NCBI GenBank assembly: GCA_019359675.1
Contig: JAHHGX010000069.1
Coordinates: 62,001 to 126,000 of the forward strand
From: Calothrix sp. FI2-JRJ7
GTDB lineage: Bacteria > Cyanobacteriota > Cyanobacteriia > Cyanobacteriales > Nostocaceae
Length of the DNA: 64,000 nucleotides
Direction of reading: 5' to 3'
Part shown: positions 53,303-63,234 of the stretch, piece by piece
Layout of the letters: every line of letters begins with the position of its first letter
Numbering within the stretch: the stretch's first letter is position 1
Program-made: the position numbers and the translations under genes
Notes under the pieces: generated by a model
The model's input: the letters and a program-made list of their open reading frames with translations, nothing else
Database searches by the model: none
What the model was told of the DNA's origin: nothing

Positions 53303-54103
53303 TTGAGTAATGCTGGGTTTTCTGGAAAGCCACAAAAACCCTCACCTGATTCTGGTGAAGATATCCCCGCAGCGTTACGTGACGCTTCTGATGTGGCGCC
53401 TGGTAAGGGTAAACTACCAGTATTGATATTGGGTGGAGCCGCTGGGTTTGTTGTGCTTGCTGTTATTAGTGGATTTTTATTTTTTATCACTGCACCAAAA
53501 AAATCCACACAAGAAGCTTCGGCGCCATCGACTACTACAAGTCCATCAGTTAATCCTACTGATGCTCAAGCTAAAGCGAATGGTTCATTGTTGGGACATT
53601 TGCCGTATACTGAAGCTCCTGAGTCTGAACTTGCTTCTATTTCTAACGATGGACGCTTCAGGATGCGAAAAGCTGCTGCACAGCAATTTTTAGCGATGCA
53701 ACAAGCTGCTCGTAGCGCTGGTGTAAATTTAACTGTTATTTCCGCGTTTCGTTCAGTTAAAGAACAAGAACAGTTATTTTTCGCTGTTGGCGCCCAACGT
53801 AACCAAACCCCAGCACAACGTGCGGCACTGTCGGCGCCTCCTGGTTATAGTGAACATCATACTGGTTACGCGCTTGATATTGGTGATGGGAATGTTCCTG
53901 CTACAAATTTAAGTGCTAATTTTGAGAAAACTAAGGCTTATGAATGGTTATCACAAAATGCCGCTAAGTTTCGCTTTGAGTTGTCTTTTCCTAAAGATAA
54001 TATTCAAGGTGTGAGTTATGAACCTTGGCATTGGCGTTTTGTTGGTGATACTCAAAGTTTGGAAACCTTTTATAAGGCTAAAAATTTAAAGCCCCAAAAG
54101 TAA
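53303..54103 (+). CDS. Membrane-anchored D-Ala-D-Ala carboxypeptidase (VanY/M15B)
   Basis: 266 residues from a TTG start seven bases after AGGAG. Transmembrane helix about 38-62 (LPVLILGGAAGFVVLAVISG), Ser/Thr/Pro-rich linker, then the M15B zinc peptidase domain: ISAFRSVKEQEQLF, the zinc motif SEHHTGYALDIG (His185, Asp192) and EPWHWRFVG (His243). It trims peptidoglycan stem peptides in the periplasm; in cyanobacteria such enzymes belong to normal wall turnover rather than vancomycin resistance. No regulatory neighbours of the van type. Confidence 0.92.
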   Translation: MSNAGFSGKPQKPSPDSGEDIPAALRDASDVAPGKGKLPVLILGGAAGFVVLAVISGFLFFITAPKKSTQEASAPSTTTSPSVNPTDAQAKANGSLLGHLPYTEAPESELASISNDGRFRMRKAAAQQFLAMQQAARSAGVNLTVISAFRSVKEQEQLFFAVGAQRNQTPAQRAALSAPPGYSEHHTGYALDIGDGNVPATNLSANFEKTKAYEWLSQNAAKFRFELSFPKDNIQGVSYEPWHWRFVGDTQSLETFYKAKNLKPQK

Positions 54104-54133
54104 CTTGTGGCACAGGCCGGAAAGCCTGTGCAG
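54104..54133. repeat. Hairpin repeat (cacaggccggaaagcctgtg)
   Basis: CTTGTGGCACAGGCCGGAAA then GCCTGTGCAG, immediately after the carboxypeptidase stop. Same CTTGTGG-tagged family as 35785-35813. The rest of the spacer to 54387 holds further accacagag-type fragments (about 54143-54160 and 54274-54290) and no gene. Confidence 0.7.
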
Positions 54134-54387
54134 TGATTTTTACCACAGAGACTATTAGGACCACTAGAGTAGAGACACGTTCACGTAGTGTCCCGCTCTT
54201 AATAATCGTGTCTTTACAGAGATTTGAGAATTGGCACCATAATTAAATGGAAGAAAATGAACCACGCTCGTCACAAAGGACACAAAGAAGGTTTTTGGCA
54301 CCGTCTTTCTTCTATGGTGGATTGAAAAAGAGCGATTATAAAACTGGGAATAATAAAAGCAGTAGCTAGTAATCAAAATTAATTTTC

Positions 54388-56898
54388 ATGGATTTAATTC
54401 TGGAACAACAAGCATGTAATCCAAATACCCCACATGAACAACTGCGCGCGCTTGCAGCGGAAAGTAAAGAGTTAGCGCGGTTAGTATGTACAAATCCTAA
54501 TGCTGAACCAAATTTATTACGAGAGTTAGCAAACAGGTCTGATTCCAAAATACTATCGGCAGTTGCAAGTAACCCGAACACCCCTACCTATGTGTTATGG
54601 GAGCTAGGGGTGGAATTTCCAGAGGAAGTTTTAAGTAATCCAGTATTTCCACTGTTACTTTTAGAAAATCCTAATTTAGTAGAACAAATTCCAGATAAGA
54701 CTTTAGAAAGTTTTTTAAAAGTAGATGTAGTGCCAGATTCGTTTATCAAGTGGGTAGTAGATAGAAAAAGGCAAGATGATTTACTGCTCGCAATTACGAT
54801 GAATCCAAAAACTTCTAAAGAAATTTTAGATATACTAATCAACAATCAAAATATAACATATGAATTTTTCCACACATATAAACATGTTATCGATTCAGCC
54901 AAACTACATATCAATTGGTCTGATGAAATAGATGTAGATTGGGATGAAGCAGCTCTCACTAAAATGCAAAATACTTTTTTTTGTCGTATTAGTATAGACT
55001 TGGCAGCATATTATGTAGGTTTAATCCCAGAATCATTAATTATTAAGCTCAGTCGTTATATATTGGTTAATTTAGCCAGTAACCGAAATACTCCTATACA
55101 TATTTTAAAGCAAATAGGAGAACATCTATTTTTAGAATCAAATGATAACACTATTGATAATTGTACACTAATTGCGCTTGCACAAAACCCAAACACCCCG
55201 TTAAATTTGTTAGAGAAACTCCTTGGAGAAGTTGATACAAGCTCTTCTCAAGCAATTCGTGAAAAACTTATTTATAATCCCAGTATTTCGCTAACTATTC
55301 TACAGGATTTTTATTCTTCTAATATAGCAATTAAAACTCTTGATACGTCATCAGAAAGATTACAACTCTTAGCTAAAAGTAAGTGGTTGCATGTTCGTAG
55401 AGGTGTTGCTTATCATCCAAACACACCAACATATGTACTGAGTCAGTTAGCTGAAGAATCTGATGATATACTTAATATTGCTATAGCGCTTAATCATAAT
55501 ACCAGTGCTAATATATTTAATAAAATAATATCAAATAAATTACATTCACATAAATATTTATCGATTATTGAAGCTATTATGTGTAATCGAAATGCCAGTG
55601 AAAAAACGTTAGCTTTAATATTAAAACATAATGAAGATTATCATTTGGTAAAACTAATTGCTTATCATCCTAATGTTACAGAGAATCTTCTGGATAAATT
55701 AGTTAGTACAAAATCTAATGCAGTAATTACAGCAGTCGCAACTAGCGTAAAAACGCCTGTATCACTTTTAATGAGACTTGCAAAAATGCACAATAATAGT
55801 ATTCGCATGGCTGTAGCAAGCAATCCAAATACCCCAAAAGAGCTACAATTAGAACTGGAAGCATGTACAAATAAAGCTTTTTCTAAAAAATCAATCAAAA
55901 ATCATAGGAAACAACTCATTGGAGCAGCGAATCTTCAAATAAGAGCAGACAATATAGCAAAACAAAATGGTTTAGGCTTTGTTTTTCAAGAACAAAATTC
56001 TAAAGTTTTTCTACGATTAGCACAGCAAAATCATTATTCAATCAAGCAAGAAGCAATTATAAACTTGTATCAATTTATTATTGTTAATAATCATGTCTCT
56101 ACGCAGTTTCTAGAACAAGCTGCAAAAATTCCAAACCCTGCTTTAGAAGCTGGTATAATCCGTCATCCAAATACATCTATTGAAATATTGAAGCTATTTA
56201 CAAAACATCGTCAAGCTAATATACGCTTATTAATTACTAAAAACCCTAAAACTCCTATCAATATTATAAAGATTTTTCTAGAAGACAAGGATAAACTTGT
56301 TAGAGAGTCCGCTTTAGCTGTTTATCTACAATCTTTGTCTGAAGAGAAAGATATTAATTTCATTGAGCAACTACAAATTGTTCAGGATATTAATACAATG
56401 TCTGACCTTCTTGATAAAATTCTCTCCAGCAAATGGTTAATTATCAGAGAACGTGTTGCACTTCACCCTAATACTTCTATAGATACTTTAATTAAACTGG
56501 CTGAAGATAAAGCAAGAGATGTACAGCTTGCTGTTGCACAAAATGCTAATACTCCCGATGAAATTCTTGAAAAGCTTGCTCATCGACACAAATGGAATAC
56601 TGATATTCATACAGTAGCAGTCAAAAATCTTATTTCAAGACGTTCTAAGCAAGCAAGTAAATTTATTGGTAAGTATATAAAAGATTGTCCGTTTAGTTTG
56701 AGTCGCTTGTTTGCTTTGCTACATCCACTGGCGCCTACTTATTTGCTTATCAAAAATTATCGTTCTAGCTATTGGTTAGAAAGATATGCAATAGCTCAAA
56801 ATCCAAGTACTCCTAATTATATACTAGAATTTCTTATGCAAGATGCTAATCGTATCGTTCGTGCTGCTGCGAAAGCAAATATAATGAAAATGCGTTAG
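54388..56898 (+). CDS. LRV (leucine-rich repeat variant) protein
   Basis: 836 residues, soluble. Built of LRV-type repeats in which an asparagine-proline-asparagine-threonine turn is followed by a hydrophobic helix: NPNTPTYVLWELG, NPNTPLNLLEKL, HPNTPTYVLSQLAEESDDIL, NPNTPKELQLELEA, HPNTSIDTLIKLAED, NANTPDEILEKLAHRHKWN. LRV proteins form an alpha/3-10 superhelix, probably a protein-interaction surface. No enzymatic domain. The middle third (about 140-240) diverges from the repeat. Markedly AT-richer than neighbours, with one GGCGCC in 2.5 kb, which may hint at acquisition. Function unknown. Confidence 0.87.
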   Translation: MDLILEQQACNPNTPHEQLRALAAESKELARLVCTNPNAEPNLLRELANRSDSKILSAVASNPNTPTYVLWELGVEFPEEVLSNPVFPLLLLENPNLVEQIPDKTLESFLKVDVVPDSFIKWVVDRKRQDDLLLAITMNPKTSKEILDILINNQNITYEFFHTYKHVIDSAKLHINWSDEIDVDWDEAALTKMQNTFFCRISIDLAAYYVGLIPESLIIKLSRYILVNLASNRNTPIHILKQIGEHLFLESNDNTIDNCTLIALAQNPNTPLNLLEKLLGEVDTSSSQAIREKLIYNPSISLTILQDFYSSNIAIKTLDTSSERLQLLAKSKWLHVRRGVAYHPNTPTYVLSQLAEESDDILNIAIALNHNTSANIFNKIISNKLHSHKYLSIIEAIMCNRNASEKTLALILKHNEDYHLVKLIAYHPNVTENLLDKLVSTKSNAVITAVATSVKTPVSLLMRLAKMHNNSIRMAVASNPNTPKELQLELEACTNKAFSKKSIKNHRKQLIGAANLQIRADNIAKQNGLGFVFQEQNSKVFLRLAQQNHYSIKQEAIINLYQFIIVNNHVSTQFLEQAAKIPNPALEAGIIRHPNTSIEILKLFTKHRQANIRLLITKNPKTPINIIKIFLEDKDKLVRESALAVYLQSLSEEKDINFIEQLQIVQDINTMSDLLDKILSSKWLIIRERVALHPNTSIDTLIKLAEDKARDVQLAVAQNANTPDEILEKLAHRHKWNTDIHTVAVKNLISRRSKQASKFIGKYIKDCPFSLSRLFALLHPLAPTYLLIKNYRSSYWLERYAIAQNPSTPNYILEFLMQDANRIVRAAAKANIMKMR

Positions 56899-56986
56899 AA
56901 CTTTACTTATAAACAAAGTCAAAATCTTAGAGATGCTAAGAAAGCGGGAAAACTGCGTTAACGTTCGCGACTCATGACAGGAGGGT

Positions 56987-57035
56987 AACGGATATAACGA
57001 ATAAAAAACTATCTGTTACATCCGTTGTATCCGTT
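56987..57035. repeat. Imperfect inverted repeat between convergent genes
   Basis: AACGGATATAACG (56987-56999) and CGTTGTATCCGTT (57023-57035) pair with one mismatch around a 23-base AT-rich loop. Located between the LRV gene and the convergent DnaJ-type gene; could serve as a bidirectional terminator. Confidence 0.5.
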
Positions 57036-57044
57036 GCCAGATAT

Positions 57045-58049
57045 TTACAACTTGATATTATTCAAGTTACTGCGTGGGTTATATGAACGAATTGTGCGTA
57101 GCTTTTCGTATAATTCGCGTTCTTGCTGACTCAAATCTTTAGGAGCAACAATCATAATTTTTACGAGTAAATCACCACGTCCACCTTTTCCTGATACCCA
57201 ACCTTTACCACGCAAACGCAATGACTGCCCAGAACGTATTCCTGCTGGTACATTTACTTTTGCTGTTGTACCGTCAGGTGTGGGAACGTCGATAGATGCT
57301 CCTAATACTGCTTCATCTGGTGCTATTGGTACTTCGCATACTAGGTTATCGCCATCAAGTTGGAAAAATGAATGTGGCTGTATTTGGACTTTTAGGTATA
57401 AATCACCACGTTGTTTAGTTTGTGGGTTGGTTGGCCCTTTTCCGCGTACACGTAATCTACTTCCTGTTTTGGCGCCTGCGGGAATGCGAACGTTAATTAT
57501 ATCGTTAGCAACTTGGAGTCTTTTTTCAACTCCGTTGTATGCTTCGCCCAAAGATAGTGAAATCATTGCTTCGCTATCTTGAGTTCCACTACCCCCAGCA
57601 TAATCTTGCTGGAAACCAAAACCATCATACCCACTTGGGGCGCCTGTTGAAGTTCGGTACGAATAACTTTGACTGCGGGCGCCTCCGGGACCTCCAAAGC
57701 GACCTAATAATTCATTTATAAAGTCTTCAAAGCTTCCGTACTGCCCGAAGTCGAAGCCGTTCATGTCAACGCCAACACCACCAGCTCCTGTGCCTCCAGG
57801 GAAACCTTGTCCTGCTTGTTTCCAGTACTGACCGAATTGGTCGTACTTTTTACGTTTGTCTGGGTCGGATAATACTTCGTATGCTTCGTTGACTTCTTTG
57901 AATTTTGCCTCGGCTTGTTTATTTCCCTGGTTTACATCAGGGTGATATTTACGTGCGAGTTTGCGGAAAGCTTGTTTAATTTCTTCTTGGCTAGCAGTTT
58001 TGTTAACTCCCAAGAGTGAATAATAATCTTTAAAATCGGTTGCAGCCAT
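57045..58049 (-). CDS. DnaJ-type co-chaperone without zinc finger (CbpA-like)
   Basis: 334 residues. J domain 8-73 with HPD at 36-38 (KYHPDVNQG), a Gly/Phe-rich linker (about 78-165) and two C-terminal substrate-binding beta domains ([39 protein letters not shown]). The cysteine zinc finger of classical DnaJ is absent, so this is the CbpA/type II class that stimulates DnaK. A good AGGAGG-like ribosome-binding site precedes the ATG. Monocistronic by appearance. Confidence 0.94.
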   Translation of the reverse strand: MAATDFKDYYSLLGVNKTASQEEIKQAFRKLARKYHPDVNQGNKQAEAKFKEVNEAYEVLSDPDKRKKYDQFGQYWKQAGQGFPGGTGAGGVGVDMNGFDFGQYGSFEDFINELLGRFGGPGGARSQSYSYRTSTGAPSGYDGFGFQQDYAGGSGTQDSEAMISLSLGEAYNGVEKRLQVANDIINVRIPAGAKTGSRLRVRGKGPTNPQTKQRGDLYLKVQIQPHSFFQLDGDNLVCEVPIAPDEAVLGASIDVPTPDGTTAKVNVPAGIRSGQSLRLRGKGWVSGKGGRGDLLVKIMIVAPKDLSQQERELYEKLRTIRSYNPRSNLNNIKL

Positions 58050-58133
58050 TCAGCAGCCTCCTGTAGAAATTACTGATAATAGGTTCTTAGTTTATACCTT
58101 GTTCCTAAATGTTAGGAAGTAAGGTGTTAGATA

Positions 58134-58256
58134 TTGTTTAAAGATATATGGCGAGAGAAAAATACTCTGATTTATAACTTAACAAATAATTTAACAGAAC
58201 TAAGTGCGGTTCTTGCTCAATGTCAAAGGGCAATTTCCGAACTAAAAGAGTGCTGA
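58134..58256 (+). CDS. Small possible ORF, 40 residues
   Basis: TTG-started frame MFKDIWREKNTLIYNLTNNL followed by TELSAVLAQCQRAISELKEC. Helical in character. It lies in the spacer between the dnaJ-type and glgC genes and may be the 3' end of a lost gene; no ribosome-binding site. Weak. Confidence 0.25.
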   Translation: MFKDIWREKNTLIYNLTNNLTELSAVLAQCQRAISELKEC

Positions 58257-58262
58257 GTAGAA

Positions 58263-58309
58263 AGTGCGCTCGTGCTGAGTTTTAACTCTTTACTCAGCAC
58301 GAGCGCACT
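58263..58309. repeat. Perfect 18-bp hairpin (agtgcgctcgtgctgagt)
   Basis: Arms AGTGCGCTCGTGCTGAGT (58263-58280) and its exact complement (58292-58309), 11-base loop. It starts 6 bp past the glgC stop in the direction of transcription, so it may terminate glgC. Fragments of the same words occur at 53082-53112 (gtgcgctcgtag, gtgctgagtgctgag). Confidence 0.8.
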
Positions 58310-58314
58310 CATCA

Positions 58315-59604
58315 CTATATGACTGTTCCGTCTGGAATGATGGCGCCTTTGAGTACTACTACGATACCGCTTCTAATATAAAACCCTTGGGCTTCACGGT
58401 TGGCTTCTTGAACGTTATCTTTGTTGATAATTCGGACATCATGACCAATACGTGCGTTTTTGTCGATGATGGCACGGCGAATTATTGTTTCTGCTCCAAT
58501 TCCTACGGGAATATTTCCTTCTTCTCGAATACCCTTTCTATCTACGGAGGTTTGGTAGAAGTCGGCACCCATTAATAACGAGTCTTCAATTATGCATCCA
58601 GAATCTACGCGGGCACGTACACCAAGTACCGAATGTTCAATTCGACAATTTTTGAGGATACATCCTTCCCCAATTATAGATTGGGTTATTTGACAATCTA
58701 ATAATTTACTTGGAGGTAAGTAACGAGCGCGAGTGTATATAGGAGCTTGTTCGTCGTAGAAACTAAATGGAGGCAGTGGCTGTTGCGTCAGCGCTAGGTT
58801 CGCATGATAGAAAGACTCTATTGTTCCAATGTCTTCCCAGTAACCGTCAAACAAATACGCCTGTACATTATGGTCTTTTGCTGCATCTGGAATTATCTCT
58901 TTACCAAAATCTGTTCGCTCTAATGATTCTTTGAGCAGCTTGATCAAAACCTCTTTCTTGAATACGTAAATCCCCATTGAGGCAATATACGGTTGAAGCT
59001 TGGCTTGCTGCTGACTCAATCCCAGTACGCTAGTATCAACTTGCATCTGTTTAAGAGCATCACCTTTTGGCTTTTCGCTAAAGTCAATTACCCTACCTGA
59101 GTCATTTATTTTCATTAACCCAAAGTCTGACGCGCGTCGCTCATCCATTGGTATTACCGACAGCGTAATGTCAGCATTTGTTTGACGATGACGTTCTATA
59201 AATAATCGGTAGTCCATCCGGTAAAGATGATCGCCCGATAAAATGAGAAATTCCGAAACATTCCATTCCTCTAATAACCAAAGGTATTGACGTACTGCAT
59301 CTGCTGTTCCTTGGAACCAACTAGGGTTTTCGGGTGTTTGCTGTGCCGCTAACACCTCTACAAAACCCTCGCTAAAACCCGCAAAAGTATACGCACGAGC
59401 AATATGGCGGTTTAAAGAAGCTGAGTTAAACTGCGTCAGAACGTATATCTTATATATTTCCGAATTTATACAGTTACTTACAGGGATATCTATTAAACGG
59501 TATTTACCTGCCACAGGCACTGCCGGTTTCGCACGTAACTTCGTTAATGGGTAGAGGCGGGTTCCTGCACCGCCGCCGAGAATTATTGATAATACTTTTT
59601 TCAC
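58315..59604 (-). CDS. glgC: Glucose-1-phosphate adenylyltransferase
   Basis: 429 residues, the full cyanobacterial length. Nucleotide-binding N-terminus [20 protein letters not shown], catalytic [14 protein letters not shown] and glucose-1-phosphate site [10 protein letters not shown], then a C-terminal left-handed beta-helix with the regulatory lysine region ([20 protein letters not shown]). It makes ADP-glucose for glycogen synthesis, the committed step, activated by 3-phosphoglycerate and inhibited by phosphate in this group. Stands alone on the minus strand. Confidence 0.98.
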   Translation of the reverse strand: MKKVLSIILGGGAGTRLYPLTKLRAKPAVPVAGKYRLIDIPVSNCINSEIYKIYVLTQFNSASLNRHIARAYTFAGFSEGFVEVLAAQQTPENPSWFQGTADAVRQYLWLLEEWNVSEFLILSGDHLYRMDYRLFIERHRQTNADITLSVIPMDERRASDFGLMKINDSGRVIDFSEKPKGDALKQMQVDTSVLGLSQQQAKLQPYIASMGIYVFKKEVLIKLLKESLERTDFGKEIIPDAAKDHNVQAYLFDGYWEDIGTIESFYHANLALTQQPLPPFSFYDEQAPIYTRARYLPPSKLLDCQITQSIIGEGCILKNCRIEHSVLGVRARVDSGCIIEDSLLMGADFYQTSVDRKGIREEGNIPVGIGAETIIRRAIIDKNARIGHDVRIINKDNVQEANREAQGFYIRSGIVVVLKGAIIPDGTVI

Positions 59605-59939
59605 TCTGGTTTCTCCCGACTGCCGTTCATCTCCACCTTCAGTTTATGACTCTCTGTTACTACTGATAAGGGGGTTACAAAATTCTATTGAGCTTAATTT
59701 ATGAACGATATTTTATTTTTTATAAAAGTTTCACTTTGATTATTATTATCTCATGTATAAATATTTACCTAAAATTTTTATTATCACATTCCTAGGCGCC
59801 AGTCTTATACGTAGGTTGGGTGGAGCAACGGAACCCAACCCATGACAATATTATATTTTCAGAGAAAAATAAATACTGAACTCAATCTAAAAAATAGTAA
59901 CAGTATTAATAAGTAATAACACTGCCAAAATCTAAGTAA
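59605..59939. other. 335-bp intergenic region upstream of glgC
   Basis: No gene. AT-rich near glgC; at about 59813-59842 an inverted repeat AGGTTGGGT...ACCCAACCC flanks GGAGCAACGGA, a common dispersed cyanobacterial word that also appears around 63672-63722. One GGCGCC at 59796. Confidence 0.5.
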
Positions 59940-60218
59940 CTAATTTCCCACTTTCATCAAGCGCAGTTTTTGCGATAGCTTAATAGACTTCACCCAAGGT
60001 TGGTTTGACAGTTCAGAAACTGTACCAGATGAAACAGTAGCAGTATAAATATCTTTGTCGCTAGTTACATCTTTAATTCCTAAGCTTTCAAGAAATGTAA
60101 TAGCAGGCGCCTCAAGTGGCTGATTAGTATGAATAAATACTATTAGGCTAGGTTCTTGTGAGCTATCTACTTCGTCAATAGCCATTGCTAAAGCAGCATC
60201 AATTTTCTTGTAGTTCAT
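59940..60218 (-). CDS. Stand-alone subtilase-propeptide-like protein
   Basis: 92 residues from ATG 60218 (MNYKKIDAALAMAIDEVDSS); an in-frame ATG at 60245 is less likely. The stretch PSLIVFIHTNQPLEAPAITF, the ending TVSELSNQPWVKSIKLSQKL and RLMKV parallel residues 46-107 of the subtilase encoded upstream (VVFVYCDENADLSHL... DALSEEETVQRIKPSRKMKLLM). In subtilases this region is an intramolecular chaperone and inhibitor. A separate copy could inhibit or help fold the protease in trans. It follows the subtilase gene on the same strand with a 163-bp gap that includes a palindromic repeat. Confidence 0.7.
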   Translation of the reverse strand: MNYKKIDAALAMAIDEVDSSQEPSLIVFIHTNQPLEAPAITFLESLGIKDVTSDKDIYTATVSSGTVSELSNQPWVKSIKLSQKLRLMKVGN

Positions 60219-60245
60219 ATGTTTGTATTTAAAACCGACACACAT

Positions 60246-60273
60246 GTAGAGACGTTACATGTAACGTCTCTAC
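60246..60273. repeat. 28-bp perfect palindrome (gtagagacgttaca half-site)
   Basis: Identical to the inner palindrome of the 3924-4036 element, here without its outer TGATACAGCAGAT arms. Lies between the subtilase and propeptide-like genes. Confidence 0.85.
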
Positions 60274-60340
60274 CATGATGCTATCAAACTAACAAGATTT
60301 ATTTAGTATGCGTAACTATCTTAAGAGATAATGTTGATTG

Positions 60341-60370
60341 GGACAGGCAATAATGCCTGTTCCACAAGAG
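60341..60370. repeat. Hairpin repeat (acaggcaataatgcctgt)
   Basis: GGACAGGCAATAATGCCTGT then TCCACAAGAG. Member of the 35785-35813 family, 12 bp from the subtilase stop. Confidence 0.7.
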
Positions 60371-60381
60371 CTTACAAGAGA

Positions 60382-62109
60382 TTACAGGTTTTCGGTGTTA
60401 ATTAATCCAAATCCCCATTTCGGATCGAAGGTGTTTTGAGGTTGTTCGGGAATATAGCTGTTGCTGCGTAACATTTCTTTGGCTTTTTCAGGCGCCAAGC
60501 TTGGGTCACGTTGTAACATTAAAGCTACTAACCCTGTGATAAATGGACATGCCATACTTGTACCTGCCATCATCACAAATTTGGAGTTAATCATCATGGA
60601 ACGGTCGAAACCTGCTGATGATGACATTGTTGATGCTATCATTGCTCCCGGCGCCGCAACATCAGGTTTTTGAGCTTGGTTACGTAATGGACCTTCGCTA
60701 CTAAAATCAGAAATATCATCTAGCTTTAATCCAACTTCGCGCTCTTTACCGTCGATGTCGTTGTACTTATTCGTTGTTGTATAAGCGGATACTGTTATTG
60801 AAGAAGCTGCACAACCTGGAGAGCCAATTTTCATTGCATCTTGGACGCTTTGACCTGTAAAGAATACTGAACCAGAGTTGTCAATTGTCCACACATCAAC
60901 ACGGGTTTCGTTCGATGTTTGATTTCGTAAGCGTAATTGCCAAATTCCACCTGATACTAGTGAAGATTCTGTACCGCGAATTTGGACGAAGAAATTATAG
61001 TCTCCGTTTGCTGCATCTGGGCCAGGTGTGACGATTTTAACGCGCGCATCAGGCAAAGTATATTCTTGTGCAGGATTACCTTCAGTAACAACTTTTTGCC
61101 AAGGTGTAACAAAATCGTTAGGACTCCGTAATTGCACTTCTAACTCAGCACTCTTACAATACCATCCGTTTAACCAAACGATACCAGCTTGATTAAGCGG
61201 TACGTTGAACCGCATTGAACGCATTGAACAAGGCGCCACTACAGCTTGACCGTGAATATTATCGTTACCTTCGTTTCCTGCTGCACAACAAACTATACGT
61301 CCAGGGCCTGTTTCTGCGTCAATAATTTTAGATAGTGAGTCAGTACCATCGTGTGCATCGGCATGTCCACCTAAGCTTAAATTTACTACTGCTGGTTTAC
61401 CTAACTCGCGTGCAACTCGAAAAACGTAGCGTATACCATCAGCAATGTGAGCATCTTGTAAATCACTTCTAACTATTACTAATTCGGCTTCAGGCGCCAC
61501 ACCACCATAATTTTCATCTGCACCTGCTGCAATACCAGCAACGTGGGTACCATGTCCTTCGGTATCTTGAGAAACAGTGAGTAGTGTGTCTCTAAACTCG
61601 GCGCCGTAGCTACCCTCAGCAACACCAGGCCCAGACATTGTTTGGTCCCAAATACGCAAAATGCGACCTGCAAAAGCTGGGTGTTTGGCATCGATACCGC
61701 TGTCTACAATACCGATAACTACACCTTTACCTGTTAGTCCTGTTTTATTTTTGAACTCAGGAAGTTTAACTCTACCAGGCGCCACATCCATCAATAACTT
61801 CATTTTTCGTGATGGCTTAATGCGTTGAACTGTCTCTTCTTCTGATAATGCGTCTAAACCATCAATAGGTAAATATGCTGTTCTGACGGCGCCTGTGTTT
61901 TGGTTGACTCGAACTCCATATGGTTCAAGATGACTCAAGTCAGCATTTTCATCGCAGTAAACAAAAACTACGCTCTTAGTTGGCTTAACATTACTTTTTG
62001 CCGAAACTATACCAAGAGAACGTTTATGTGGTAGTAACGCTTGCTCACCTTCACTTTGATAATCTTCGTATGCAAGCAAAAGTCCAGCGGAAAGCTTTTC
62101 GTGTCTCAT
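60382..62109 (-). CDS. S8-family serine peptidase (subtilase)
   Basis: 575 residues. Catalytic triad Asp136 (GIVDSGID), His186 (EGHGTHVAG) and Ser518 (AGTSMACPF), with oxyanion Asn279 (CCAAGNEGN). A propeptide-like N-terminal segment (about 45-108) precedes the catalytic domain. No signal peptide is visible at the N-terminus (MRHEKLSAGLLLAYEDYQSE), so it may act inside the cell or be exported by another route. A 150-residue beta-rich insertion (about 285-440) splits the catalytic domain. A related propeptide-like protein is encoded downstream at 59940-60218. Confidence 0.95.
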   Translation of the reverse strand: MRHEKLSAGLLLAYEDYQSEGEQALLPHKRSLGIVSAKSNVKPTKSVVFVYCDENADLSHLEPYGVRVNQNTGAVRTAYLPIDGLDALSEEETVQRIKPSRKMKLLMDVAPGRVKLPEFKNKTGLTGKGVVIGIVDSGIDAKHPAFAGRILRIWDQTMSGPGVAEGSYGAEFRDTLLTVSQDTEGHGTHVAGIAAGADENYGGVAPEAELVIVRSDLQDAHIADGIRYVFRVARELGKPAVVNLSLGGHADAHDGTDSLSKIIDAETGPGRIVCCAAGNEGNDNIHGQAVVAPCSMRSMRFNVPLNQAGIVWLNGWYCKSAELEVQLRSPNDFVTPWQKVVTEGNPAQEYTLPDARVKIVTPGPDAANGDYNFFVQIRGTESSLVSGGIWQLRLRNQTSNETRVDVWTIDNSGSVFFTGQSVQDAMKIGSPGCAASSITVSAYTTTNKYNDIDGKEREVGLKLDDISDFSSEGPLRNQAQKPDVAAPGAMIASTMSSSAGFDRSMMINSKFVMMAGTSMACPFITGLVALMLQRDPSLAPEKAKEMLRSNSYIPEQPQNTFDPKWGFGLINTENL

Positions 62110-62439
62110 TTTTACCCTCTATATTTTTAATTTTTACTAGTTAGTTATTTAGTTATATGCCTGTAGTAGATTAATCACCTGGTTGACTTCAGATATTAAA
62201 TAAATTCTTAGATATCGTACATGTGACTGTATCGCTTTAGACAATGCAGACCTTTATAGCCCTCTCAATTTCAGATCGAAAAGGGGGCATGACCCCTCTT
62301 TGTGTCAAATGAATTACTATACTGCTAGATAATTAAAGCTATACACGGTCAAATTTGAAGATTTCGGAAAATTCCAAATATAGAGAAACCTGGTTTCTTA
62401 AAGAAACCAGGTTTCTGAGGCAAAAAATAAAGGTGATAC
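62110..62439. other. Intergenic region with agaaacc palindromes
   Basis: 330 bp. Holds the subtilase promoter region (not resolved) and, at 62384-62416, two adjacent palindromes AGAAACCTGGTTTCT and AGAAACCAGGTTTCT that together form a larger inverted repeat, placed 24 bp after the small membrane gene's stop, so likely its terminator. No gene seen. Confidence 0.6.
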
Positions 62440-62643
62440 TTATTTCATATTCGTTTTTGCGTCCTTGACTGCTGCTAAAAAGCTAAGTGCAGTTGCTGGA
62501 ATGCTCAAAGCTAAGATGATGGCAGTGGTTTGCGTACCGAGGTTAGGTTGACCATAACTTAATTCAAAAACAGAACCAACTGCTGCAATTGCAGTAACGC
62601 ACGAAACTGCTAGGAAGAAACCGCTTTTTGGGGTTAGATACAC
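62440..62643 (-). CDS. Small two-helix membrane protein
   Basis: 67 residues: FFLAVSCVTAIAAVGSVFEL and TTAIILALSIPATALSFLAA are two membrane helices separated by SYGQPNLGTQ, ending in a basic tail DAKTNMK. Similar small proteins are common in cyanobacterial genomes, but I do not recognise a named family. Lies 15 bp downstream of def on the same strand, so probably co-transcribed with it. Confidence 0.75.
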   Translation of the reverse strand: MYLTPKSGFFLAVSCVTAIAAVGSVFELSYGQPNLGTQTTAIILALSIPATALSFLAAVKDAKTNMK

Positions 62644-62658
62644 TTTTAATATCCGCCT

Positions 62659-63234
62659 TTATACTATTGGTTTAACTGCTTGCTGTGAGAAACCATTTTT
62701 AGATAGTTCCTGTCCCAATGCAAGGGAATTTTCTACGCGATCTACAAAAACCACACCGTTGAGGTGGTCCATTTCGTGTAGAATACAACGCGCGAGTAAA
62801 CCATCAGCTTTCAGCGTTTTCGGACGACCGTATTCGTCTTTGTAAGCAATTTCCACGCTTTCTGGACGTTTAACATCCATGTAAACGTTGGGGATACTTA
62901 GACATCCTTCTTGAGCAACGTCACATTTTTCGCTCGTTTGTTTAATGGTAGGGTTAATTAAAACCAATGGTGGACTGTTGGGTTTGTCGGGTTCTAAATC
63001 GATAACAATAAGTTGCTTATTAATGGCAACTTGAGGCGCCGCTAACCCAATACCATCGCTACTGTACATAGTTTGCAGCATTTGACGTGCGAGTTGACGA
63101 ATTTCATCGTCAATCTTTGTAACCCGCTTGGCTGGTTGACGTAGCGCACGGTCTCCCAGGTAGTGCAACTTCAAAGGGGGATTTTTTAACTTTTTCTTCT
63201 CAACGGCGATATCAGATGGCATGGGGAAAGTCAC
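62659..63234 (-). CDS. def: Peptide deformylase
   Basis: 191 residues. All three family motifs are present: GIGLAAPQ (61-68), EGCLSIP with metal ligand Cys111, and HEMDHLNG with His153, Glu154 and His157. It removes the formyl group from the initiator methionine of new proteins, using Fe2+. An ATG four codons downstream (MPSDIAVEKK) is an alternative start. Clear housekeeping gene; two-gene unit with the small membrane protein. Confidence 0.97.
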   Translation of the reverse strand: MTFPMPSDIAVEKKKLKNPPLKLHYLGDRALRQPAKRVTKIDDEIRQLARQMLQTMYSSDGIGLAAPQVAINKQLIVIDLEPDKPNSPPLVLINPTIKQTSEKCDVAQEGCLSIPNVYMDVKRPESVEIAYKDEYGRPKTLKADGLLARCILHEMDHLNGVVFVDRVENSLALGQELSKNGFSQQAVKPIV

